The translations under genes were made by a program, and so were the position numbers. Of a stretch of DNA of 64,000 nucleotides, positions 1-12,100 are shown piece by piece (positions within the stretch are counted from its first letter, which is position 1; every line of letters begins with the position of its first letter). Source of the stretch: Xiphophorus maculatus (taxonomy: Eukaryota > Chordata > Actinopteri > Cyprinodontiformes > Poeciliidae); NCBI RefSeq assembly GCF_002775205.1, contig NC_036450.1:24392288-24456287 (forward strand). Reading direction: 5' to 3'. The notes under the pieces were generated by a model. That model saw only the letters and a program-made list of their open reading frames with translations. It was not told the DNA's origin and made no database searches.

Positions 1-183
1 GTATTTATCTATCACCTGCAAAAATCAGATATTGACAAGTTGTTCTTGATGAAGAACAGGGATTGTTTTCTCCTGTCAGAGTGATGCACCATCATTGTGT
101 AGCACATGGGTGTGAAAGGAAATGAGGAGGAATAAAGAAAACAAAGACCTGCCTGCAGCATTTCTCCATCAGCCTCTCCTTAC

Positions 184-3100
184 CTGCGACTCCAGAGCTT
201 TCTTCTCTATAGTCATCTGCACTAAGGACACGTTCGTTCTGTCCAGCTTCTCCGTAGTCTGCAACACATAATGAGGAAACTTTAAAGAATCCACACCCGA
301 CTACAACGACAATGTTCAATGTGTTCTATTGGGACTTTATGCAATAATCAGCCAACAAATTGTGCAAAATTGTGAAAGAGAAGAATAATTATACAACGTG
401 GTTTGAATTTGTTTCCAGAACTTCAAAGAACCACTTTTTTTCCCCTGCAGTTACAGAACTACATATCTGGACACTGAAAGTTCTCCCCATTGTTCTTTGT
501 AAAATTTCTCAATCTCATGCAAATTCAATGGAGAGCATAAGTATATATATTTTTAAGAATTGCCACATCAGAAGCATGTATCATTTTCCTTCTATTTCCT
601 AATTATGATTACTTTATGTTGGTCCAAACCATAAAAATCCCAACAAAACACAATGCAATGGTAGCGCGACATGTGGAAAAATGTAAGGCACTGTAAATAC
701 CGTGAAACATAGAGGATAAAATCTTCCTTTAAAAATGATTGATATGATTTCAAAACATTTTTTACCCAGACTGTATTTTTTTATAACAATCCAAAGAGAA
801 GTCTACCTGCATGCATGTCTGCACTTCTACAACTGTTTTTAGTTGTTTACTTTTAAAAAAAAAACCTCAAGTCTATAATTATTTTCTAATTATAGAAAAA
901 TAATTACATGATTATATTGATGAAACCATAGTTAGTTAATGTATGATGCTTAACCAATGAAAAAAACAGAAAAAAGCCACTCAGTTCTTAAATCATCACT
1001 CACCAGAGCATATGTGTGTTTTTAATACACACTGAAAAAAACTATAGAGTGCTCATGTAAATAAGTATAAAAGTGCTTATCTGCACAGCACACAGACAAG
1101 TCCCCACATTTGCATCCTTGTGAAGACAACACTACTTCTTCTTGGGCTTTACAGTAAAATCATATGTGGCAGCCGTCATAAAATATACATAAAATATTGA
1201 AAAGAACCTGCGCAGCACAGACGACTAGACAAAGCAGAATTTGAATATGGAGGCTGAATTCGATTCCTCACGTATGTAAATCTCCGTTCTGCTCTTTGGG
1301 TTTTGGTCTTCACCAACAGAAATATATCTGACTTTTAAAAACGCTTCCCCACTTCCACCTGTGGTTGTTTTAACATGTATGTGCTGACCTGCAGAAACAA
1401 AGTCATGTAAACTCCAGAAAGATGTTTGTGCATCTTGGATCAAGACTTGAACAGGGATTTTGCTTCAGGAAAAAAAATATACGAGCTCAACACATTAAAA
1501 GTACAACAAGCTACAAAACGTAAAGCCTCGGTCTTGTTCTGATTAAGGGACAGAGCAGCAGACATTATTTCACTTCATCATCCAATTGGAATGAGTTTCA
1601 CAAAGCGAGAGCCGCAGTATAAAAGCTCTGGCTTTAGGGAAGAAGAACGCCTCACTCTTTAATGCAACATTTTCTGTGTAGAAACCATAGAAGCAGAAAC
1701 TTCACGTTTGCATGGCAACGGCAGCTCAGAGCCTCCACTTTCAGCTTGAACTGCTTTTGTTTATCGACTCTTTCTCTCTCTGCACCTGCAGCAAGAATGT
1801 CTCCCATCTGCAGAAAGCCATAATAAAAGTCAAGATATAAATAGTAAATGAACCGAACAAGAGTGCTCTGATAGTTTAGAGTTTATGGTGACGGAAACGC
1901 TCGCTGCAGCTGATCTGAGTCTCTGTGCAGAAACGTTCGAGGCAAACGCAAATTCTCTCCTCTTCATTCTGGTCTTTAGATGTCGTGGAATACAGAACAA
2001 GTTTTGCTTTTAGGACCTTTTTACGGCAATTGGTTTCATCTGACCTTTTCGACCTGAAATCGGCATAAAAAGATGTCAAGTGATTGGATGATTAGGTTCC
2101 TTCTGTCACATGTTGGTATATTGCTTTGACTGTGACGTGACGCAAACTGAACTGAAATGTGTTGAATTACAAATGTATTTGATAACTCTGCACCAGTAAA
2201 GAAAGAGAAACTGACAAAAACAATATGTTGACTATCTTGGTCAAACTTGTGAAAATAAACTGGATCAAACCTTCTTTGCAGTGGTTCAAAAAGTGCAATT
2301 AGTCATTTCAAATATGTCAAATAAATAATATAATTCTGAGCTACAAGCATAGAAGTAGACATGGATATGAGAACATGCCATTCAAGTCATGAATTGTACA
2401 TTGTCTCTAGAGATGAAACACCACAACCAAAAAGGATATATTTTTTTAAAGTGGCTCATAAATTAGTAGCAAACAAATCAAACCCAGAAAAAAAAAATCA
2501 CTTAAATTTTTTGTTTCTTTTAAATCCAGGATGCTGGGGGAAAGTAATTGATTTAATTTTCCCACCGAGTCCATGTGCGGTGCTACCTTTGTCAGCTGGG
2601 ACTTCAGCTCCATTTCTCTGCTCTGGGTTTGGAAGTCCTTCTTTGACTGCTCCACGGTGTTCTCCAGCTCTGTCAGGGAACAAAATGCAGCGTCAAATGA
2701 GACAAAGAAGAAAATCAACAATCGCATACTACAACCAGCAGACAATACAAGTGGTATCTTTACCTTTCATGGTCTTTGCTATGGCCCTGTTCTCCTCCTC
2801 AGCAACCTCCAGCTTGCATCTCTGAAACGCAGAACCATCAGCAGTGATTACATGCTAATCACTTACACAGCAGCATTCCTGTACCTTGAGCTAAGCGGGG
2901 GAAATAATGACAAAAACAAGCGAGATTGTGGATAAAATACCTTTGTTAATGAGGCTACTTTCACAATGCCCACAAGCAAAACACCTTATGGTAATAAACG
3001 TAGGTCTGGGCAAAGATTCAGTTTTTCGACACACAAAAAAAAGGCAGTGCATTAACGTTTGCTTGCTAGCTAATCAAAGCAGACAAACTAGAGTCGTACT

Positions 3101-6100
3101 AAGTTTGTGGATCAGTTCTTATTTACTTCAACCATATATTCGACATGTTCTGGTTTCTAATAGATTTAAATGTCAAACAAAATGTTAAAGCTGACTAGAA
3201 GGTGCTCAGATGATTACAAAAGAGGGCTGCATATTTTAGGAAGCACCGAGAAGTCCAGCCCATGGTCTCAGAGCAGACACCATACATTTTACTTTTCCTC
3301 TTTCTGTTCTTTTTACTTTGCAAACTGTTTGTGTTTTTCTTCCACGGCTCAGTGGGGAGCACGCCTCATAATTGCTTGGTATGGAAACTGTTCAGCAGCA
3401 GCAGCTGTCGAGGGAATCCAGAGAACCATCCACATGGAGAGTCCAGTAAGACAAAAGGATTACTGAGAAATGGAGACCACAGCGTTGTTGAGCACTCCCA
3501 TCTCCCCAATGTAATCCAGATTTTGGGATAAGAGAAGGAGAGGATTCAATAACACCAAAGAGGCTTAAAGGGGAAGTATTACGTGTCTTCCAGGCATAAA
3601 GTTCCATTTTATAGCACATTCAAGTAACTATGTTACCTTCAGTTGTTACAATAATTCTGTATATATCAAATATAACTTAAATAAATTTTACTTTGTAATG
3701 TAATGCCTTGAAATTGGGCCTCTGTTTCTTTAAAAACTCCTGCTCTTTCTGAAACTCTGTCTTCAGGAAGTCATCACAAAATGGCTCCTCTATTGACCCT
3801 TTAACAATGTTTTTACCAGCGTTGTACTGAGATGTAGCTCATATAATGAGCTCAACAGATGTGCATTTCCACCAGGTGTTTGCTAATTGCTACTGGCTAG
3901 TCTGAAGGAGCTGAGTAGGGGAATCACGGAGGAGGGGCGCTCTGTGAGGCAGAACCTTGGAGACGGGGTTAGGTCCACCCAGGCGTTTTGCACATCTGAA
4001 TGGTAGCTATGGGAGATTAAAGGCTTTCTCAAACATGCATGAAAGAATCAAGGCAACACTCCAGGTTTGTTTTTGATGAGGAAATAACACCATAACATGA
4101 TGTAAAGCTTAAAAAATTCTAATTTGCACGTCAACATGGACACGTCTGAGTTACATCTGGGAGACGCTGCTGTAAACTCCTTTTTATGAAAATAATCACA
4201 CCTGTTTTCAATAATCATCAACATCTCCAGAGGTTCGTCACTACTTCTTCCTCTTCTTCTTACCAGACTGGACAGCTGCTGCTGTAAAGACGTCCTGTCT
4301 TGCAGCGCAGACTGAAGCTCCTTCTGTTTGCGCTCCAGGTCGACGCTCAGCTCACTGATCTGCTTCTCCTGGCACTTAACCTGGGTGTTGAGACTGCCAA
4401 CCTGCAGCTGCGACAGAGACACGGCATCCTCCTTCTGCTGGGACGCCCGCAGTCTGAGCTTGAAGTCCGCCACCTCCCTCTCCAGCTCCATGATCCTGGA
4501 GCGCTCAGACACCGTGGCAACCTGCGTGGAGGTCGCACAGGACGCACCACTGAAGAGATTAAAAGCACTACTGCCTCTTGACTCAAATACGTCTAAATGC
4601 TCGAGTCTTTTTGGGTTTTGCTGTTTTGTCTTTTATTCTGGAACATCTATGAAATAAAGATTTCGGTGTAAAAGAGCAGTCCTCATTAAACCACAAGATT
4701 TAAAGCAGGAGACGATTAAAAACGTTCCAGTCTAAAAAGCTGAAAATCGGATCATGCCTTCATTAAAGCTGCAGGATGTAACTTTTATTAAAAAAGTATA
4801 TTTTTACATATTCGTTCGTACGGCATGAGATAGGTAATCTGTGAAAAAAACTGAGCTCCTCTGATTTTACTTTAAAATATAACTTTCTGAAGTTTTAAAA
4901 ATATACAAGATGAACAGTATCAAAGAAAACTTCACAAATACAAATCTGAGTTACTTGATTTTCAGAATGAACTGCCATCTTGATCAGACAACCAATCAGT
5001 AAGTAGCAACAGGTCAAAGGTTTCAAAGCATAAAAGATGTCGTCTACATTTGTCTTAAAGCCACCAAGTTCCACATAATTGTTTTGGAGATCTCCAGTGT
5101 CATTAGTGTCATTAGAAAAACTTGATCTGACCAGTAGCTGCATAGACACAAACTTCCATCAGGCATTTGCTAATTGCAGCCGGCTAGTCTGAAGGGGTTG
5201 AGTGGGAAAGTTTGGAAACTGCAGCTCTGAGGAGGGGCTGTGTCCATCCAGGCGTTTTGCACTGCTGAATGGTTGCCACGGGAGATTCAAGTATTTCTCA
5301 AACATGCATGAAAGAATTAGAGCAACACTCCAGATATGTCTTTGATGAGGGAATAACATCATAGCATCATATCAAGCTCAAAAAAGTCGATTTTCCATAA
5401 CACTGCCCCTTTAAAGGTTCTGAATTGCAGGTTAAAAAAATATTTATTTTCCTATTTTTTTCTTTTTCATGTTCATATATACTTTTATTATTTATTTATT
5501 TTTGCATTGTTACATCAAAGCAATTTCCCTGCCTGTGAACTTGTTTACTGGAAATGGCAATAAAGTGATTCGGCTTCCTACTTTATCTTCTTTTATTGTA
5601 GCTCCTACAATGAATTCAGAATCAGTCAAAATTGTTATCAGCAGATCAAAGTTTCTTCAAAAGCTAGAGATCGGAAATCAGACAAAATTCTCACCGGTGC
5701 ATCTCTCCGTACACACTCTAGCGCAGGGGTCTCAAACTCCAGTCCTCGAGGGCCGCAGACCTACAGTTTCTAGATGTGCCACAGGTACAAAACACTGGAA
5801 TGAAATGGCTTAATGACCTCCTCCTTGTGTAGATTGGTTCTCCAGAGCCTTAATGACCTAATTATTCTATTCAGGTGTGGAGCAGCAGAGGCACATCTAA
5901 AAGTTGCAGGACTGCGGCCCTCGAGGACTGGAGTTTGAGACCCCTGCTCTAGCGCCTTCTTGTGAATTTGGTTCAAAATCAGATAATTATTTAACATAAA
6001 ATAGAGATAATTAATCATTTGTGGAGGACCTAAGTTCTTATGTAGGATTTGCTGGCAAGAAGAAAATGCCACCAGCCAAATTTCTTGGCTGATCTTGCGA

Positions 6101-9100
6101 AGGTCATCTCCAAACAATATCAGTTTAGACTCATGCACACATGCATATTGTTCAGATAAACCTGGGTTATAAAGAGAAGCTACATGCAGATGAGTTGTTA
6201 ATGTTTCTCTGCCACAGCGGTGGACAATATCCACAGGGCCTCGACGCTGCAGCTCTCCTAGCATACGCTGTGCATCATTAATAAACCCGGTGGGGAAAGG
6301 GCTGTGACTCAGCCCTGGTGTGGGACTGCAGCATTACCCTAGTGTCCTCTAAATCCCTCTGGAGTTTTTCAGCTTTGGTCTTTTCAAAGAGCAGGCTCTG
6401 CTCAAGCTCCTTTATGTGGGCATGCTCCAGCCTGGTCTGCGTCTGTTAGTAAGAGAGAGCAGGAAGAGAAGGAGAACAAAACACCAATGCAGCGCTGACA
6501 TGCCAGCTTTGTGCGACACAGAGAAAAGTATGCTTTTAGGACAAAGAGCAGAAAGTACAAAAGAAGATTCTTTTGCAGCATTTTGGGTTTTCTGTTCTCG
6601 ATTAGAGTCACTTATCTGCTCAATTTTATTTATTTATCCTGCATTCAGCATGGGAACCCAATTCAATAAGGCACTAATTTATCTCTAGTGTTAAACAAAA
6701 AGAATGCAAACAGCAACAAGCACAGCTGAGGATGAAGGCAAACAGGAGTGGTGAAAGCAAAAACTTCTATGAACAGGCATGAGGATGAACAGATGGCGGA
6801 AGGACGACAACATCAGTGAAACATGGCAGAGACATCTGAGAAGAAGAGTAACCCAACTCTGGGATGAATAAATAAAAGGGATGGTGAGTCTGAACAGGAC
6901 TGAAAGGGCAGGATTCAAAGAGTGTAGGAAAAGGAGAAACTTCAGTCTTACTCTTTTTATTTTTTTTCTAAGGAAAGTGAAACCTCAGGTGGACATCCGT
7001 TAAAATAATGTTTAAAGCAGAGCTAAATGACACAGGCTTCTAAAAAACTCTGACATATTGTCCCACTCTGCCATGTGAAGAAGTACATTGTATACCTCGA
7101 GGTCTCCTTTGGTGATGCATGCCTCCTCTACACGAAACTGCAGGTCCTCCACTTTCCTGTTACAAATTACAATATTGTAAAACAAAAACAAAACAACACC
7201 AGGCAATCTGAATTATTAGATTAACAACCTTAAACTGAAACATCATTCCTATCTAAAATGTGTTTTAAGGGGTGACTGACATTCTCATCATTTTTTTGCT
7301 TGTTTAATTTACAATATGCTTTTTTTTGTGCCAATGTTCTCCTCAAACTCAGATTACATCGAAATAGAGACAATGAATTGTGACTGAGACGTTATACTAA
7401 ATGTGGACTGAATTTTATTGAAGTTTTAATTTTTTTTTTTTTGTACAGTAAAACTTCCAAGGCTGACATTTCTCATTAAGTTGTATTTGTTACATAAACT
7501 AAAATGTGACTGAACGCTAAATTCAATCACTGGCTAACTGCAGCACAATTAGCAAGCTAAAGAGTTAAAACATTTCAATTACAGGATAACAAACACTGAG
7601 AAAAGACTTTGCTTTGATTAGTTTGGCAAACTGAATACTTGTTGTTGCTGCTGTGCATTTAACATCATCCATAAACAGCTGTAATAATGTGACGAAGAAG
7701 GAAGGACCCACCTCTTCTCCTCCTCTAGTTGGTTGAGTAGCTCCACCTTGTCTCGATCAGCGGCCTCCACCATAGAACGCAACTGATCCAGCTTGGCCTC
7801 CATCTCCAGTGCGTACTGTAAAATACACGATAAGCTGGGAGAATGCCAGATATTGAACAGAGCACACTGAGAAACCACAGACAGCACACAGTGTGAAAAA
7901 AAGCCAGCTGTGCTCGAGGAGGACTGGGACTCCTCAAGGTCGTGTATTCAGCCCACTGCTGTTCACCCGGTTAAAACATGACTGTAAATCCAAAAAAAGT
8001 TTGAAAAATCTGATTCTTACATGAATCACATGATGCCACAGTAGTGGGATTCATTCATTGTGATTTTAAATGAGTGTGTTGCGAGGAAGTCAAACACGAA
8101 TCAGGTGCAGAGGCAGTGACCAGGTGCTTAATAACATGAGCAAAACAAAGGAAATGATCATCAAATTCTAGAGAATCGGTTTTCAGAGCTGCACTGGTTG
8201 GTGTCTACAGTTACAGCTAGATAAAAGATAATAACTTTAAAGGCAACCATTACTGGATTCTAAAATGCACAAGACAAACATGGCTTAGTCAGGACTGAAG
8301 AACATGGGGTTTTATATTTAAAACTGCTATAAAATGATGAGTACTTGTGGTTTACTTTGAGTTAATTAGAATTAGATACTGAGGACATTTTTATTTTAAA
8401 CCAAAGAGTTTCATTTGAGGATTTTGACCGCTAAAATATTTATTCTAGTTTGCATTAAAGTAACCAATAATCTGGAGTTATGATGGCAATTAGTCTGGTA
8501 TCCCTCTTTATCTATTTAGGGCTAAAGAGGGATGATTACATATGCACATCTCACAAAACGTTTGGGCTTACTTTTCCTTGTCTGTCACATAAAATCCCAG
8601 TACAATCCAATGAAGTTAGAGGTTTTTAGTATGAAAAAAATTAAGTCGCTAGAAAACTTTTACAAAGAACTGTGTATTACTTAAGATATTAAATGAAGTT
8701 GGATTAAGATATCCTTATTTTTACTGTCAGGTAAACAATATCAGTATTTATATTGGGATCAATATGTTTTTGTAATAAAATCTACAATTAATTTTCTTTA
8801 ATATTTGTTCTTTAGTAAAAGTGCTCAGAATTTTTTTCCCAGACAGCCACCTTTGCTCCGTGCTCCCTCATTACATATCACACCTCAGGAAGTAAACATG
8901 GATGCTGCTTGTTTTTATAACCCCCCAGTTAAAGGCTGTATTACTAAGCATAGTAAACAGGCAAGAAAAGCATTGAAGCTATTTGTTTAAGTCATGCGTT
9001 TATTTTTCAGGTTTCTGAAAATTCTTTTGATCAAGTGCAGAGAGCTCACCTGATCCCGCCCTTTCCTCAGCATAGCCAGCTCCTGCACCACCTCTCCGGC

Positions 9101-12100
9101 GCGGCTGGTTGCCTTGGCGACCTCGCACCTCTCCAGGTCCCTCTCTGCCAGCAGCTGTTCAATGTGCTGCTGCTTCTCCTTCAGGGCCTCCTGCAGCGCC
9201 GTGGTGCTCGAAATCTTGCGAGCGTACCGCACAGATGTTTCTGTCAGCTGGAAGACAACCCAAACGCGCCTCGTTTTGTGAGTCGGTACACATTTGTAAA
9301 GCCAACTGAATAAAGTTTTTATTTATTTATGTATTATTTTTGGTAAATATTACAATTTAAAGTCATAAAGTGAAATAACTGTTGCACAGGCCCAATTAAA
9401 ACCATTTCTCTGTGCAAGCTTTAACAAGAAACTGGTATCTATTAACGTTTTAGTTAGACAGATAACACCTTTACACCTTTTTTTTTATACCAGACATTTA
9501 AACTGCGTTCCATTTAACTTTCAGCTACGACACATGGTTAACATAAATTCTACATTACACTGCAAAAACATAAAAATCTTACAAAGTATTTTTGATCTAG
9601 TTTATAATGGAAGTATCTTAAGCTTGAAATAAGACAAAACTGACTTACAAGAAACTTTTCAGAAAAATATAGGAGCTTGTTTTAAGTCAATAATTCCTTA
9701 AAATTGATGAAAAAGTACCAGGCAGATTATTTATCTTATAATATGGGAAAAATGTCTTGTTATGAGAGAAATAATCTGCCAATGAAACTAGAACTTTTTC
9801 ATCAATATTAAGAAATTACTGACTTAAGACAAGCTCTTATTTCTTGCTGAAATGTTACTTGTAAGTTAGTAAACTTACTTAGTAAATAAACTAAGACATT
9901 TGAACTGGAATCTAGACCAAAAACACTCAGTAAGATTTGGTGTTTTTGCAGCGTAGGTTTGTAATTCTGCTTTAATATCTGCGTGAATATTACCAGTCCC
10001 GCCCGGCTGGGTTTGCCGCTGATGGAGGAGGTTGCCGAGCTGAGGGAGCTGACGGAGGACGCGCTCGGACTCCTCTTGAAAGTGGAAGTCCTGAGGGAGT
10101 TCTTCGCCTTGGTGGGTGTGGTGCAGGGGAAGCCAATCCGTGTCACCTTATGGACGGGCGCAAACAGGCCATACCTGGACAAGCACTGAAAATACCTGGG
10201 AGGAAAACAAGTTGCGCCTAGCCGTCAGTTTGGCTACGCTGGATGAAGTTGTTGTGCGTCGCCTGATTTTCTTTTATGTTTTGTTTGTGGGTAGATAGAA
10301 GCAGACAGAAGCATTTTGTTGGCTGGTAAAGATGTGTGTGAAGTCTTTAAATGAATTGCAATTAAATGCATGTTAACTGACAGAATAAGCAAGATTATAA
10401 AAGACATTTGTTGTTTTTAATCTATTGTTCTTGACTTTATCCAACCACCAGATTAGTGCAAAGTGCTATTATATCGACAGAGTTTTCAAGTGTTTCAAGA
10501 AACCCTGATCATTCATGGAAGTTCTTTGAAAAAATCTCCTTCTGTAGAAATGTGGCTGCTGAAATTAGCGTTGGGGGCGTCTGTGCTGCTGCAAAATGTT
10601 TAGCACTGAGATGCTATTTTAGGCTTGAATAGTTTCGCTGATAGGCTAACTCCTTTTAGCACAACTCGAACATGACAGTAGTGTTTTCCAATGTCCAATC
10701 AGGTCGTATTTTTTAAGCAAAAATTAATTCTCAGTGGGCCAAGAGAAGCTGCTTAGTCATCCATTGTTGTTTGCATGTGTCACTTGTGCGTCAGACTTAC
10801 AGGTGTACCAGAAATGCGTGAATAAAAAAAAAAAACCGCATTGATTTCATTTAAAATAACTACTTTAAAGTCCCGGTCGTACTTTAAATATAATTATATT
10901 TTAATGCAGCACTGGAAATGTAAGAAAACTATTTAAATACTGGGGTTAAAAGTTTTTACCAAATATATCTTTGCAGTTCTTTGGAGCTGAAAGCATTGCA
11001 GCAAATGATCTCCCGGCTCCATTACGGTAAAGAGAAGACAAGTCCAAAGAAAAGAAGTTTCATTGGATAAAATTCATTATAGGCCAGAATAAAAGCGATC
11101 AGCTCTATTTACTTATATGTATAAAGTAGTATCAAAATACTAAAATCAATGCACATATTTACATTAGAATTTATTTTTTCTAATTGCACTAATTTGCAAG
11201 AAAAAATATTTACAACATATGACTGTGCTAAAAGAAATTATTTTTCATTTTATAAAATCAAATGGACGACCTGTGCATCTGGGTCCTGTTTGTTTGTCTG
11301 TATGTTCTAAACTTTGAAAACTAAAAATAAAATACATATAAAATCAAATGGACTTTGCATACCTGCTCACTGAATGACTCATCAAACACACTAGTCGTAA
11401 GCAGAGACAGAGTTCCCATGCATCAGTCCTCCTCACCTGGTCCCAGCTACAGCTCCGTCATTCTTGCCCAGAGGTTCGTCCAGCTCCACGCCACACCACT
11501 CTCCCTTCGCGAAGTCTGTTTCTCCTAGAAACCGCACCACTCCCGCCTTTGTTCCACCAACCTGCGCACGGAAGTTGTAATAACTGAAGTTACTTTTAGA
11601 ATGAAATTATACAAAAACAGATATCTTTGTGTCAGGATAGCTTAAGCAGTACGTGGAGAGGAACGTCCATGCTGTTTACGGTCAGGTAAACAGCATGACC
11701 TTTTATCTGTCATGTTTACATTAACAGCAAGATACCAAAGTATCTTTGGTATCTTTCTTACCAAAGATGCTTTCTTTGGTAAGAAAGATACTTTCTTACC
11801 AAAACGCGGTCTCCCAGCCTCAGCTCCTGTCTGATCTTCTTCAGGGAGTCGGGGTCAGACAGGTTGGACACAGACTCGGTGGAATTAACCGTACGGTTCA
11901 GGACACCACTGGCCTTTACACCGGTGACTGGAGCTGAAGGAGAGGAAATACTTTTCAGCGGCAAGACAAAGGAAAGTAATAGAGAAGGGATCTTATTAGC
12001 TACGTTTGGCTCTACATTTCCAGAAACTCTAAACATACAGCCATTACTAAAATGGAACAGTTTATGTCAAAGTTTATTCAAAGTCAAGTTTAAAATCCAA

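Noticed and set aside
1225-1443. Minus-strand 72-codon frame as an extra clip1 exon
   Set aside because: No acceptor/donor pair in the right phase and no coiled-coil pattern.
4300-4657. Plus-strand frames over 4264-4521
   Set aside because: They are antisense shadows of a clip1 coiled-coil exon.
6691-6918. Minus-strand hydrophobic 75-codon frame
   Set aside because: It lies in a clip1 intron, with no splice borders, homology or initiation context that would support a gene.
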